This document shows positions 15,368-22,559 of a DNA stretch of 33,490 bases, piece by piece. Position 1 is the stretch's first letter, and the number at the start of each line of letters is the position of its first letter. The stretch spans positions 1-33,490 of the forward strand of contig NZ_PQIA01000109.1 in the NCBI RefSeq assembly GCF_003385235.1. Reading direction: 5' to 3'. Origin of the DNA: Amycolatopsis circi (GTDB taxonomy: Bacteria; Actinomycetota; Actinomycetes; Mycobacteriales; Pseudonocardiaceae). The position numbers and the translations under genes were made by a program. A model generated the notes under the pieces. The model saw only the letters and a list, made by a program, of their open reading frames with translations. It searched no databases and was not told the DNA's origin.

Positions 15368-15426
15368 AGGTCCGTGAGGGGAACCCTGAGGGACTCTGAG
15401 TCCCTCAGGGTTCCCCTCACGGACCT
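15368..15426. repeat. Perfect 29-bp-arm palindrome
   Basis: The left arm (15368-15396) begins AGGTCCGTGAGGGGAACC and the right arm (15398-15426) is its exact reverse complement, with a single T between. It starts one base after the tag stop and lies between convergent genes (tag and the crotonase). Its unit is the same as in the composite repeats at 133-248 and 23986-24103. A strong hairpin on either strand makes a bidirectional terminator plausible, though no T-run follows. Confidence 0.85.
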
Positions 15427-15435
15427 CAATCGCAG

Positions 15436-15593
15436 CCGGTGCACCCAACTCATCGGTGCACCCAGCCCCTCCCCCGCACCCCGATACGAAGCTCTCCTGC
15501 GGTCTGGGGTGGCTTGTCAAGGCATCTTTCCCGCCTTGACAAGCAACCCCAGACCGTCAGCACGATCAAGCTTCGGGGTGCCCCACCGCAACG
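15436..15593. repeat. Composite intergenic repeat with nested hairpins, copy 2 (reverse orientation)
   Basis: Read on the minus strand this block runs in the same order as 23891-23985: GTTGCG-GGGGCACCCCGAAGC (15593-15569), then GGTGCGGGGG, then GAGTTGGGTGCAC and GGCTGC, then the GGTCCGTGAGGG palindrome. It also holds an extra hairpin: GGTCTGGGGTGGCTTGTCAA... (15501-15523) pairs with 15533-15555 over 23 bp with one mismatch, around a 9-nt loop. CGAAGCT (15487-15493) and AGCTTCG (15569-15575) could close an outer stem. No gene is seen in 15427-15642; a reading frame across it is an artefact of the repeat. Confidence 0.75.
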
Positions 15594-15642
15594 GTCTTTT
15601 CAGCGGCGCAGCCGCTCATCTTTCGCGCCGAACCCCGCAGCC

Positions 15643-16437
15643 TTACTTCCCCTGAAAATTAGGCTTCCTCTTCCCCACAAACGCCTCCACCGCCTCCGAA
15701 TGATCCGCAGTACCCCCCAAAGCAGTCTGCGCAGCATCCTCAGCAGCCAGCGCCTCCTCCAACGAAGACTCCGCCGCCACCCCCAACACGCTCTTGATCT
15801 TCGCGTAAGCCACAGTCGGCCCACCAGCCAACTTCGCCGCCACCTTCTGCGCCCGAGCAGCCAGCTCCTCGTCCGGCACAACTTCCCCGACCAGCCCGAT
15901 CCGCAACGCCTCAGCCGAGCCCACCGTCCGAGCCATCAACATCAACTCAGCAGCCCGCCCGTACCCGATCAACCGCTGCAACGTCCAAGACGCCCCCGAG
16001 TCCGGCCCCAGCCCGACATTCGCGAACGCCATCAAAAACGAAGACGACTCCGCCGCGATCCGCAGGTCACTCGCATAAGCGAACGCCGCACCAGCACCGG
16101 CGGCAGTGCCGTTGACCGCCGCGATGACCGGCTTCGCCATCCCGGTGATGGCCTTGACGATCGGGTTGTAGTGGTCGCTCACCGTGTGCAGCGGGGCCGG
16201 GTCGTTCGCCTGCAGCAGGCCGACGTGCTCCTTGAGGTCCTGTCCGGCGCAGAACGCCTTGCCGGTGCCGGTGAGCACGACCGCGCGGACTTCCGGGTCC
16301 TCGGCGGCCGCGCGCAGCTCGGCGATCAGGCGCTCCTTGAGCTCGACGGTCAGCGAGTTGTACGCCTCCGGCCGGTTCAGGGTCAGGGTGCGCACGCCGT
16401 CGGCGTCGGCGGTCAACAGGACGTCGGATGTGGTCAC
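15643..16437 (-). CDS. Enoyl-CoA hydratase/isomerase family protein (PaaG-like)
   Basis: This is a crotonase-fold CoA enzyme of 264 residues. LTLNRPEAYNSLT is the N-terminal family block, AFCAGQDL and NGTAAGAGAAFAYASDLRIA form the oxyanion-hole and CoA regions. At the position of the first catalytic Glu of classic enoyl-CoA hydratase the segment reads MAFANVGLGPDSGASW, which lacks that Glu but has the Asp of the PaaG/isomerase type (LIPDCGG in PaaG). So it is more likely an isomerase such as 1,2-epoxyphenylacetyl-CoA isomerase or a delta-isomerase; the substrate is unknown. The open frame continues upstream to 16914, but GTG at 16437 has AGAGGAG upstream and starts family sequence. No other phenylacetate genes are nearby. 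Confidence 0.9.
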   Translation of the reverse strand: MTTSDVLLTADADGVRTLTLNRPEAYNSLTVELKERLIAELRAAAEDPEVRAVVLTGTGKAFCAGQDLKEHVGLLQANDPAPLHTVSDHYNPIVKAITGMAKPVIAAVNGTAAGAGAAFAYASDLRIAAESSSFLMAFANVGLGPDSGASWTLQRLIGYGRAAELMLMARTVGSAEALRIGLVGEVVPDEELAARAQKVAAKLAGGPTVAYAKIKSVLGVAAESSLEEALAAEDAAQTALGGTADHSEAVEAFVGKRKPNFQGK

Positions 16438-16639
16438 GAAATGCTCCTCTGAAGCGGCGGCTCGGGTTCTCGGGACTGAGTCTCGCACCCTCGGCGGGCG
16501 GCATACCAGCACCGATGCGGCGGCAAATGATCGGTCCGCGTTCGCGCCCGGGCGCTGATGAGGGACAATGGGGGACGAGACCCGGCTGGCATGGGAGTGC
16601 GCGACCCGGGCGCGCCGGTTGAGACGGAGGGAGCACGCT

Positions 16640-16807
16640 ATGGCGGCCATGAAGCCCCGGACCGGAGATGGTCCCCTCGAAGTGACCAAGGAGGGGCGGG
16701 GCCTCGTCATGCGGGTGCCACTGGAGGGTGGCGGCCGGCTGGTCGTAGAGCTCTCCGCGGAGGAAGCGAAGGACCTCGGCGCTGCGCTGCAGGAGGTCAC
16801 TGGCTGA
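16640..16807 (+). CDS. DUF3117 domain-containing protein
   Basis: This 55-residue protein is nearly invariant in actinobacteria: MAAMKPRTGDGPLEVTKEGR, then a strand pair (GLVMRVPLEGGGRLVVELS) and a closing helix (AEEAKDLGAALQEV). The function is unknown. The start at 16640 has GGAGG about 10 nt upstream; the upstream in-frame ATG at 16568 would add residues not found in the family. M. tuberculosis Rv1211 is the counterpart and also follows tag. It is divergent from the crotonase gene (202 bp between starts; GACAAT at about 16563-16568 is a possible -10). A hairpin terminator follows at 16839. Confidence 0.95.
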   Translation: MAAMKPRTGDGPLEVTKEGRGLVMRVPLEGGGRLVVELSAEEAKDLGAALQEVTG

Positions 16808-16838
16808 CCTGCGCTCTCCCCGCTCTGTCCACTGTGCA

Positions 16839-16864
16839 CCCCGGTCTCCTCTTGGAGGCCGGGG
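16839..16864 (+). terminator. Hairpin after the DUF3117 gene
   Basis: CCCCGGTCTCC (16839-16849) pairs with GGAGGCCGGGG (16854-16864), 11 bp including one G-U pair, with a TCTT loop. It begins 32 bp after the stop codon and ends 31 bp before the pepA start. Confidence 0.75.
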
Positions 16865-16895
16865 TCGGTTCGTCTGCGCCCTAAGGTTGCTCGCT

Positions 16896-18335
16896 GTGCG
16901 TAACTCGCTACCACCCGTTCCCACGAAGCTGCCCGAAATCGAGGTCGTCGCCGCGACGCGCCGCGGGGTCCCGCGAGCAGTGCTGGTCGCGTCGGCCGAG
17001 GCGGAGGAAGGCGCAGCGTACGGGTCGAGCGGACGCGCCGCCGAAGTGCGCGAAGTGCCCGAGGACGGCGACGGTCCGCGCTGGGTCGCCGGTATCGGTG
17101 AAGGCGCGCCGAAGGACTTCCGTAAGACCGGTGCCGCGTTAGCGCGCGCGATGCGCGAAGCAGCGGAGAACCGTCCCATCCGGACAGTCCAGGTCGTACT
17201 GCCCGAAGACGCGACAGCGGAGCACGCCGCCGAATTCGCGGTTGGACTGTCGTTGGGCGGCTACCGGTTCGTGGTCACCACGACAGAGCCGAAGCCACCA
17301 GTGCCCGCCGTACGTCTTGTCGTCGCGCACGAGCGTGCTGTGCCCGCGTACGCGGAGGCCGTGGCGCGCGTACGTGTTCTCGCGGCGGCTGCTGCCTTTA
17401 CGCGCGATCTCGCGAACGCGCCGTCGAACATCAAGAACCCGGCGTGGCTGGCGAACACCGCGTCGAAGGTGCTGGGCGGCACGGTCGAGGTGACCGTGCG
17501 AGACGAGAAGTGGCTCGCCGACAAGGGGTTCGGCGGAGTCCTGGCCGTGGGTTCCGGTTCGGCTTCGCCGCCGCGCCTGATCGAAATGACGCACCGCCCG
17601 CGCGGCGCGACGAAGCACCTGCTGTTCGTGGGCAAGGGGATCACCTTCGACACTGGCGGCATTTCGCTGAAACCGGCCGACGGCATGCACCTGATGCGCA
17701 CCGACATGGCGGGCGGCGCGGCCGTGATCGCCGCGATGCGCGCGATCGGGGAGCTGAACCTGCCGGTGCGCGTCACCGCGCTGGTGCCCGCCGCGGAAAA
17801 CCACGTCTCCGGCGGCTCGTACCGGCCGGGCGACATCGTGCGGCACTACGGCGGCCAGACCACCGAGGTCGGCAACACCGACGCCGAGGGCCGGATGGTG
17901 ATGGCCGACGCGCTCGCCTACGGAATCGCCCAGTTCAAGCCGGACCTGATCGTCGACGCGGCCACGCTGACCGGCGCGATGAAGGTGTCGCTGGGCCTGC
18001 GCACCGGCGGCCTCTTCGCGACCGACGACGACCTCGCCGCGCGGATCATCGACGCGGGCGCCCGCGCTGGCGAGGCATGGTGGCGGATGCCGCTGGTCGA
18101 GGACTACGCGACCGGCATCGAAGGCGAACTCGGCGACGTCCGCCAGGCCCCCGGCGGCCCGGGCGGAATCATGGCGGCGCTGTTCCTGCGCGAGTTCACG
18201 GCGGGCTTGCCGTGGGCGCACCTGGACATCGCGGGCCCGGCGCGAGCGGACAAGACGTACGACGACGTGGTGCCTGGCGCGTCCGGGTTCGCGGCTCGGA
18301 CGTTGGTGGAGTTCGCGGCTTCGTACGAGGACTAG
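16896..18335 (+). CDS. pepA: Leucyl aminopeptidase (M17)
   Basis: This cytosolic hexameric metalloaminopeptidase frees N-terminal residues from peptides during protein turnover. It has 479 residues, near the normal length. The C-terminal catalytic domain (about 165-479) has GKGITFDTGGISLKP with the catalytic Lys and a metal Asp, MRTDMAGGAAV, and the family signature NTDAEGRMVMADAL with the catalytic Arg. The N-terminal macrodomain-like part is less conserved. GTG at 16896 is preferred (AAGG 9 nt before it) over TTG at 16887. One TTA codon is at 17139-17141. A decayed copy of the 3' end lies just downstream. PepA of E. coli also binds DNA at cer; nothing here bears on that. Confidence 0.93.
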   Translation: MRNSLPPVPTKLPEIEVVAATRRGVPRAVLVASAEAEEGAAYGSSGRAAEVREVPEDGDGPRWVAGIGEGAPKDFRKTGAALARAMREAAENRPIRTVQVVLPEDATAEHAAEFAVGLSLGGYRFVVTTTEPKPPVPAVRLVVAHERAVPAYAEAVARVRVLAAAAAFTRDLANAPSNIKNPAWLANTASKVLGGTVEVTVRDEKWLADKGFGGVLAVGSGSASPPRLIEMTHRPRGATKHLLFVGKGITFDTGGISLKPADGMHLMRTDMAGGAAVIAAMRAIGELNLPVRVTALVPAAENHVSGGSYRPGDIVRHYGGQTTEVGNTDAEGRMVMADALAYGIAQFKPDLIVDAATLTGAMKVSLGLRTGGLFATDDDLAARIIDAGARAGEAWWRMPLVEDYATGIEGELGDVRQAPGGPGGIMAALFLREFTAGLPWAHLDIAGPARADKTYDDVVPGASGFAARTLVEFAASYED

Positions 18336-18411
18336 CCGATTTCTGCCGCGGCAGTTCAGGGCGCTGCCGCAGGCTCCCGCCGTCCCTGAACATCACAGTC
18401 CGGCGCGCGGA

Positions 18412-18568
18412 GACGACGTGGTGCCTGGCGCGTCCGGGTTCGAGGCTCGGCCGTTGGCGAGTTCGCGGCCTCGTACGAGAGCTGATCCCGAGCCCGCGAA
18501 GCTGTTCCTCGGCCGGGCTGACCGGCGGACGGGCGGCGGCGTTGTTCCGGCGGGAGTTCACGGCCGGG
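18412..18568 (+). pseudogene. Decayed duplicate fragments of the pepA 3' end
   Basis: The bases 18412-18479 repeat 18261-18329 of pepA with about four substitutions and a one-base deletion (shared core GTGCCTGGCGCGTCCGGGTT). The bases 18535-18568 repeat 18173-18205 (GAGTTCACGGC-GGG). The word TTCTGCCGCGGC, just after the pepA stop (about 18341), recurs near 18574. The order of fragments (tail first, then upstream part) fits a tandem duplication of roughly 230 bp, later eroded. No start codon or intact frame remains. The stretch 18336-18615 holds nothing else that I can see. Confidence 0.7.
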
Positions 18569-18615
18569 TCTGGCGGTTCTGCCGCGGCGATGGTCTCGCC
18601 GCGGCAGTGCGAGAG

Positions 18616-19404
18616 CTAGTTCTTCCCCGCCAACTCTTCGTCCCGGCGGGTCAGCACAATCGGGTCCCCGTCCGTGATCGCCACCGTGTGCTCCGAGTGC
18701 GCGGTGCGCGAGCCGTCGGCCGAGCGAATGGTCCAGCCGTCCGGGTCGTAGACGATCTTGTCCGTCGTGCGCGCGAGCCACGGTTCCAGCGCGAGCGTCA
18801 GGCCCGGGCGGAGTTTCATGCCCCGGCCTGCCTTGCCGCGGTTGGACACGTGCGGGTCGCCGTGCATGGTGCGGCCGATGCCGTGCCCGCCGAACTCGGT
18901 GTTGACCGGGTAGCCGTAGCCGGTCGCGACTGCCTCGATCGCGGCCGAGATGTCGCCGAGCCGATTGCCCGCGCGCGACGCCTTGATCGCGGCTTCCAGC
19001 GCTTCCTCGGTGGCCCGGATGATCCGCTGGTCCTCCTCGGCCGGCGTGCCGACGATGACCGTGCGCGCGGAGTCGGCAGCCCAGCCGTCGATGGTCACCG
19101 CGATGTCCGCGGTGAGCACGTCACCGTCGCGCAGGGTGTAGTCGTGCGGCAGGCCGTGCAGGACAGCGTCGTTGACCGACAGGCAGATGACGTTGCGGAA
19201 CGGTCCCTCGCCGAACGACGGCGCGTAGTCCCAGTAGCACGAGACGGCCCCGCGCCGCTTGATCATGCCGCGCACGTGGTGCTCGAGGTCCATCAGGTTG
19301 ACGCCGACGTCGGCGAGCTTGCCGACCTCGGTCAGCACCTCGGCGACGAACCGCCCGGTCACGTGCATGCGGTCGATCTCCGCAGGCGTCTTCAGCTCGA
19401 TCAC
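18616..19404 (-). CDS. map: Type I methionine aminopeptidase
   Basis: The enzyme removes the initiator Met from nascent proteins. It has 262 residues, the normal size of the single-domain bacterial type. The five metal ligands are visible: two Asp in DVLTADIAVTIDGWAADSAR, His in GGHGIGRTMH, Glu in LALEPWL and Glu in AHSEHTV. The substrate-side His lies in VLHGLPHDY. Actinomycetes usually hold another copy near secY-adk, so this may be the second, regulated paralogue (inference). The ATG at 19404 has only a weak ribosome site. A cluster of GGTA-N6-TACC sites lies 25-72 bp upstream. The upstream gene (lysR) has the same direction, 82 bp away. Confidence 0.94.
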   Translation of the reverse strand: MIELKTPAEIDRMHVTGRFVAEVLTEVGKLADVGVNLMDLEHHVRGMIKRRGAVSCYWDYAPSFGEGPFRNVICLSVNDAVLHGLPHDYTLRDGDVLTADIAVTIDGWAADSARTVIVGTPAEEDQRIIRATEEALEAAIKASRAGNRLGDISAAIEAVATGYGYPVNTEFGGHGIGRTMHGDPHVSNRGKAGRGMKLRPGLTLALEPWLARTTDKIVYDPDGWTIRSADGSRTAHSEHTVAITDGDPIVLTRRDEELAGKN

Positions 19405-19428
19405 GACTACCTCGCGTCCTCAAGTTCC

Positions 19429-19476
19429 GGTATTTCTATACCGGAAACGGTAGCACGGTACCGGGATACAAATACC
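19429..19476 (-). promoter_or_regulatory. Cluster of GGTA-N6-TACC sites before map
   Basis: Three 14-bp sites follow each other: GGTATTTCTATACC (19429-19442), GGTAGCACGGTACC (19449-19462) and the weaker GGGATACAAATACC (19463-19476). The first is extended to a perfect 9-bp-arm inverted repeat, TTCCGGTAT / ATACCGGAA (19425-19446). On the minus strand TATAGA inside the first site could be the -10 of the map promoter, so a bound protein would block it. The regulator is not identified. Confidence 0.6.
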
Positions 19477-19486
19477 ACCCCGGCCG

Positions 19487-20383
19487 TTAGTCCGGCACAG
19501 CGAGCACGTGGTCCCGGAATGCTTGAACCGCGGGCGAAAGCGGCTCCCCGGCACGCCAGGCGAGCCCGATGGTCCGGTTGACCGGCGGGTGCAGCGGCAC
19601 CTCCGCGACACCGGCCGGGGAGCCGGGCTCGAAGCGCGGCAGGAGGGCAACGCCCAGGCCGGCGCCGACCAGTCCGCGGACGGTGTCGGATTCCTGGCCC
19701 TCGAAGGCGACCTTCGGCGTGAAACCAGCGGCGGCGCAGAGGTCGTCGGTGATCCGGCGCAGGCCGTAGCCGGGTTCGAGGAGGACGAACGGTTCGTTGG
19801 CCAGCTCCGCCACGCGCACGCTGCGTCGTCCGGCCAGCCGATGGCCAGCGGGGACCGACAGGTGGATCGGCTGCCGGTCGAGCACCACCGTCTCCAGTCG
19901 GTCGTCCTCGACGACCGGGGCGAGCAGGGCGAGATCGAGTTCTCCGGACACGAGCCGGTCGACCATGTCCTGCAGCGAACCCTGCACGAGGGTGAACCGG
20001 GCGGTCGGGGCCTGTTCGCGATACGTGCGCAGCAAGCCCGGCACCAGCGACCGGCCGAGCAGGTGCAGAAAGCCGAGCACGACGCGGCCGCTCGCCGGTT
20101 CGATCTCCTCGCGGGCGAGGCGGACTCCGGCGTCGACCATGGGTAATGCGCGCTCTGCGGCGTCCGCCAGAAGCTCGGCGGCACGAGTGAGGCGGACGCC
20201 TCGGCCGTCGGGCACGGTCAGCGGCGCGCCGAGGGCGTGTCCCAGCGCGGCCAGCCGCCTGCTGACTGTGGGTTGCGGCACTCCGAGGATCTCGGCCGTG
20301 CGGGTGACGTTTCCGGTGCTCCGCAGCGTGGCCAGCAGAGACAGGTGCGGGACGAGCTGCGCGGTGAGGCTCTCATTCGGCAC
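19487..20383 (-). CDS. LysR family transcriptional regulator
   Basis: The protein has 298 residues. The N-terminal winged helix reads LSLLATLRSTGNVTRTAEIL then GVPQPTVSRRLAALGHALGAPL (about 12-55), and the rest is the periplasmic-binding-like effector domain (about 90-295, GRVVLGFLHLLGRSLVP onward). It is divergent from an MFS exporter with 63 bp between starts, a classic LysR arrangement, so it very likely controls that exporter and itself. An inverted repeat with the T-N11-A character lies in the gap. The inducer is unknown. ATG at 20383 is the start; it ends 82 bp before the map start. Confidence 0.93.
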   Translation of the reverse strand: MPNESLTAQLVPHLSLLATLRSTGNVTRTAEILGVPQPTVSRRLAALGHALGAPLTVPDGRGVRLTRAAELLADAAERALPMVDAGVRLAREEIEPASGRVVLGFLHLLGRSLVPGLLRTYREQAPTARFTLVQGSLQDMVDRLVSGELDLALLAPVVEDDRLETVVLDRQPIHLSVPAGHRLAGRRSVRVAELANEPFVLLEPGYGLRRITDDLCAAAGFTPKVAFEGQESDTVRGLVGAGLGVALLPRFEPGSPAGVAEVPLHPPVNRTIGLAWRAGEPLSPAVQAFRDHVLAVPD

Positions 20384-20400
20384 GGTATGAATGATGGCAG

Positions 20401-20423
20401 ATCAACGTATTAGACGTATTGAT
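20401..20423. promoter_or_regulatory. Candidate LysR box
   Basis: ATCAA (20401-20405) and TTGAT (20419-20423) are inverted around ACGTATTAGACGT, which holds ACGTAT twice with a 9-bp period. It is centred between the divergent lysR and MFS starts, as expected for the regulatory binding site of a LysR-type protein. Confidence 0.6.
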
Positions 20424-20446
20424 TAGCCAAGCTTACTTTCAAGGTC

Positions 20447-21637
20447 ATGCTCTCCTCCGCCCGCCGGGTCAAGGTCGCGGTCGCCGCCGCGGGCTTTACG
20501 TCGTTCGCCCTGCTCTACGCCCCGCAAGCGGTCCTGCCGCAGCTCGCCGGGCAGTACCACCTCGATCCTGGCGGCGCGGCGCTCGCGGTGAGCGTGGCGA
20601 CCGGTGCGCTGGCGATTTCCGTGCTGCCGATCGCCGCGCTGTCCGAGGTGATCGGACGGCGGCCGGTGATCATCGCGTCCGTCGTGCTCTCGTCGGTGCT
20701 CGGGCTTCTGCTGCCGCTGGTGCCGGACTACTCGCTGCTGCTGGTTTTGCGCGCGGTGCAGGGCGTCGCGATCGCGGGATTCCCCGGCGTGGCCACGGCT
20801 TACCTCGTGGAACGGCTCGGCAAGACCGGCGTGGCGGCCGCGGTCGGCGCGATGATCGCGGGCAACACCATCGGCGGCATGACCGGACGGCTGGCCACCG
20901 GATTCACCGCCGGTCCGTTCGGCTGGCGCGGCGCGTTGTACGTCGTGGCCGGGATTTCGCTGGTCTGCGCGGTCGTGACGGTCGTGATGCTGCCGCCTTC
21001 GCCGGTCAAGACGGGGGAGCGGCAAGGCTTGCGCGACATCGGCCTCGGCCTGCTTACCGCGGTGCGCCGACCGGTGTTGCTCGTGCAGTACGCGGTCGCG
21101 CTGCTGGCCATGGGCGCGTTCGTCGCTCTGTACAACGCGGCTGGGTTCCGGCTGACCGGCGAGCCGCTGAATCTCTCGCCAGCGATCGCGTCGCTGGTGT
21201 TCGTGTCGTACGCGCTGGGCTCGGTTTCGTCGGCTACCGCCAACCGGCTGTCCGCGCGGATCGGCCGTCGACAGGCGCTGGTCGGCGTGCTGCTGCTCAC
21301 TGCGGTCGGCGCGTTGCTGACGATCCCGGATTCGCTGCCGTTGATCGTCGTCGGCTTTCTCGTGCTGACGACGGCGTTCTTCGCCGCGCACTCGATCGCC
21401 AACAGTTGGGCCGCGGCCGAGGCCCCGGAGAACGCGCGAGGCCAGGTCGGCGGGCTGTACATGCTCATGTACTACCTGGGCAGCAGCATCGGCGGCGGGG
21501 TCGGCAGCGTCGTCTACGGGAAGGCCGGGTGGAGCTGGCTGATCGTGGCTGTGGTGGTGTGGCTGGGGCTGGCGGTGGCGGCGGTCGCGGTGGGTACGCG
21601 GGTGCGGGGAGAGGCGCGCGTGCTGGTGGGGTCGTGA
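20447..21637 (+). CDS. MFS transporter (drug/sugar efflux type)
   Basis: The membrane protein has 396 residues and about twelve hydrophobic spans. The loop between spans 2 and 3 has SEVIGRRPVIIAS, the MFS motif A (here with Glu instead of Asp). FPGVATAYLVERLGK and GNTIGGMTGRLATG lie near spans 4-5. It resembles the AraJ/YnfM/CynX branch of proton-driven exporters; the substrate is unknown. The ATG at 20447 follows TTTCAAGG. It is divergent from a LysR gene that probably regulates it. The last five bases lie within a 42-nt palindrome that also covers the stop codon of the convergent methyltransferase gene. Confidence 0.92.
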   Translation: MLSSARRVKVAVAAAGFTSFALLYAPQAVLPQLAGQYHLDPGGAALAVSVATGALAISVLPIAALSEVIGRRPVIIASVVLSSVLGLLLPLVPDYSLLLVLRAVQGVAIAGFPGVATAYLVERLGKTGVAAAVGAMIAGNTIGGMTGRLATGFTAGPFGWRGALYVVAGISLVCAVVTVVMLPPSPVKTGERQGLRDIGLGLLTAVRRPVLLVQYAVALLAMGAFVALYNAAGFRLTGEPLNLSPAIASLVFVSYALGSVSSATANRLSARIGRRQALVGVLLLTAVGALLTIPDSLPLIVVGFLVLTTAFFAAHSIANSWAAAEAPENARGQVGGLYMLMYYLGSSIGGGVGSVVYGKAGWSWLIVAVVVWLGLAVAAVAVGTRVRGEARVLVGS

Positions 21638-21674
21638 GTGCTAATCGCGGTTCTAACCGTGATTGCCACTCACG
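21633..21674. repeat. 42-nt palindrome at the ends of two convergent genes
   Basis: Arms of 20 nt (CGTGAGTGCTAATCGCGGTT at 21633-21652; 21655-21674 on the right) with loop CT, three mismatched pairs. It covers the stop codons of both the MFS gene (21637) and the O-methyltransferase gene (21670) and can serve as a shared terminator. Same family as 26390, 26583 and 27212. Confidence 0.8.
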
Positions 21675-22326
21675 AGCACGCCGTGGCCACCAACAGCCCG
21701 CCACCGACCGGCAGCAACGCCGGAACCAGCCGCTCGTCCTCCCGCACGGCCCGCGCGACCTCGCGCAGCGCCATCGTCTCCGGGTCGCGCCGGGCCGGGT
21801 CGGTGAGCCGTCCGCCCGCCAGCACCTGGTGGAACACGATCACCCCGCCGCGGCGCAGCAGGGCCACGCCCTGCTCGTAGTAGCCGGGGTACTCGATCCG
21901 CGCGGCGTCGACGAACACCAGGTCGTAGCCGCCTGGGGTGAGCCGCGGCAGCACGTCCAGCGCGCGGCCGACGATGAGCCGCATCCGGCCCGGCGGGTAA
22001 CCCGCTTCGAGGAAGGTCTTGCGCGCCGCCCGCTGGTACTCCGGTTCGACGTCGATCGAGGTCAGCACGCCGTCGGCGGCCATCCCGCGCAGCAGGTACA
22101 GGCCGCTCACGCCGGATCCGGTGCCGACCTCCACGACCGCCCGCGCGGCGACCGTCGCGGCGAGAAAACGCAGCGTCGTGCCTGCTCCGGGGGCCAGCGG
22201 GGCGCAACCGAGGTCGGCCCCGCGCAGCCGTGCCGCGGTCAGCACGTCGTCGTCGGGCAGGTACCCGTCGACCTGCTCGGCGCCGACCGCCCCGGTCTCG
22301 GCCGCCGCCTCTGTCCCCGAACTCAC
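21670..22326 (-). CDS. SAM-dependent O-methyltransferase (caffeoyl-CoA O-methyltransferase-like)
   Basis: This is a class I methyltransferase of 218 residues. Motif I is VVEVGTGSGVSGLYLL, the acidic end of strand 2 is LTSIDVEPEY, and motif IV is YDLVFVDAARIEYPGYYEQ, followed by LLRRGGVIVFHQVL, all in the order of metal-dependent catechol/caffeoyl-CoA O-methyltransferases. In that family the motif IV Asp is a metal ligand. The start is GTG at 22326. In mycobacteria the same gene (Rv1220c) is divergent from sigE; the arrangement is kept here with 233 bp between starts. The substrate is unknown, and a part in envelope stress is only suggested by position. Confidence 0.9.
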   Translation of the reverse strand: MSSGTEAAAETGAVGAEQVDGYLPDDDVLTAARLRGADLGCAPLAPGAGTTLRFLAATVAARAVVEVGTGSGVSGLYLLRGMAADGVLTSIDVEPEYQRAARKTFLEAGYPPGRMRLIVGRALDVLPRLTPGGYDLVFVDAARIEYPGYYEQGVALLRRGGVIVFHQVLAGGRLTDPARRDPETMALREVARAVREDERLVPALLPVGGGLLVATACS

Positions 22327-22435
22327 GCGCGAAGGTTAGCGCTGGTTGTCGATAAATCCGCGAAGGCTCCCTGGTAAGCGCCTTCCGGCCCCGAGGAAAG
22401 CCCGCGAAAACCCTGGAAAGGCCCCGCAGCCAACT

Positions 22436-22463
22436 TCTCAGGCTGCTCTCAGATCGGTCTCAT
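22436..22463 (+). promoter_or_regulatory. Three 11-bp-spaced TCTCAG repeats before sigE
   Basis: TCTCAG at 22436-22441, TCTCAG at 22447-22452 and TCTCAT at 22458-22463 lie exactly one helical turn apart. Direct repeats with this period are typical of OmpR-type response regulators. M. tuberculosis sigE is controlled by MprA, which binds loosely conserved direct repeats, so an MprA-like regulator is a good candidate (inference). The block is 43 bp upstream of the putative -35. Confidence 0.6.
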
Positions 22464-22505
22464 GAGTTCCATAAGGAAGCCCGGCAGACTCAGTCTCAAC
22501 CACAC

Positions 22506-22532
22506 GGGAACACCGTGTGCCCGGCCCGCGTT
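22506..22532 (+). promoter_or_regulatory. Candidate SigE-type (ECF) promoter of sigE
   Basis: GGGAAC (22506-22511) and CGTT (22529-22532) are 17 bp apart and match the GGAAC/CGTT elements used by mycobacterial SigE and related ECF factors. The start point would fall a few bases after, just ahead of the AGAGGAG ribosome site at 22544-22550, giving a very short leader. This implies autoregulation. Confidence 0.6.
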
Positions 22533-22559
22533 GGCAGAGGTGTAGAGGAGTTGACCCAG

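Noticed and set aside
15439..16452. 337-codon plus-strand frame across the repeat and crotonase
   Set aside because: It begins in the dispersed repeat and continues antisense to the crotonase gene. Frames of this kind arise from the repeat.
20419..22377. 652-codon plus-strand open frame
   Set aside because: It is an out-of-frame reading through the MFS gene and the antisense of the methyltransferase gene; no recognisable domain.
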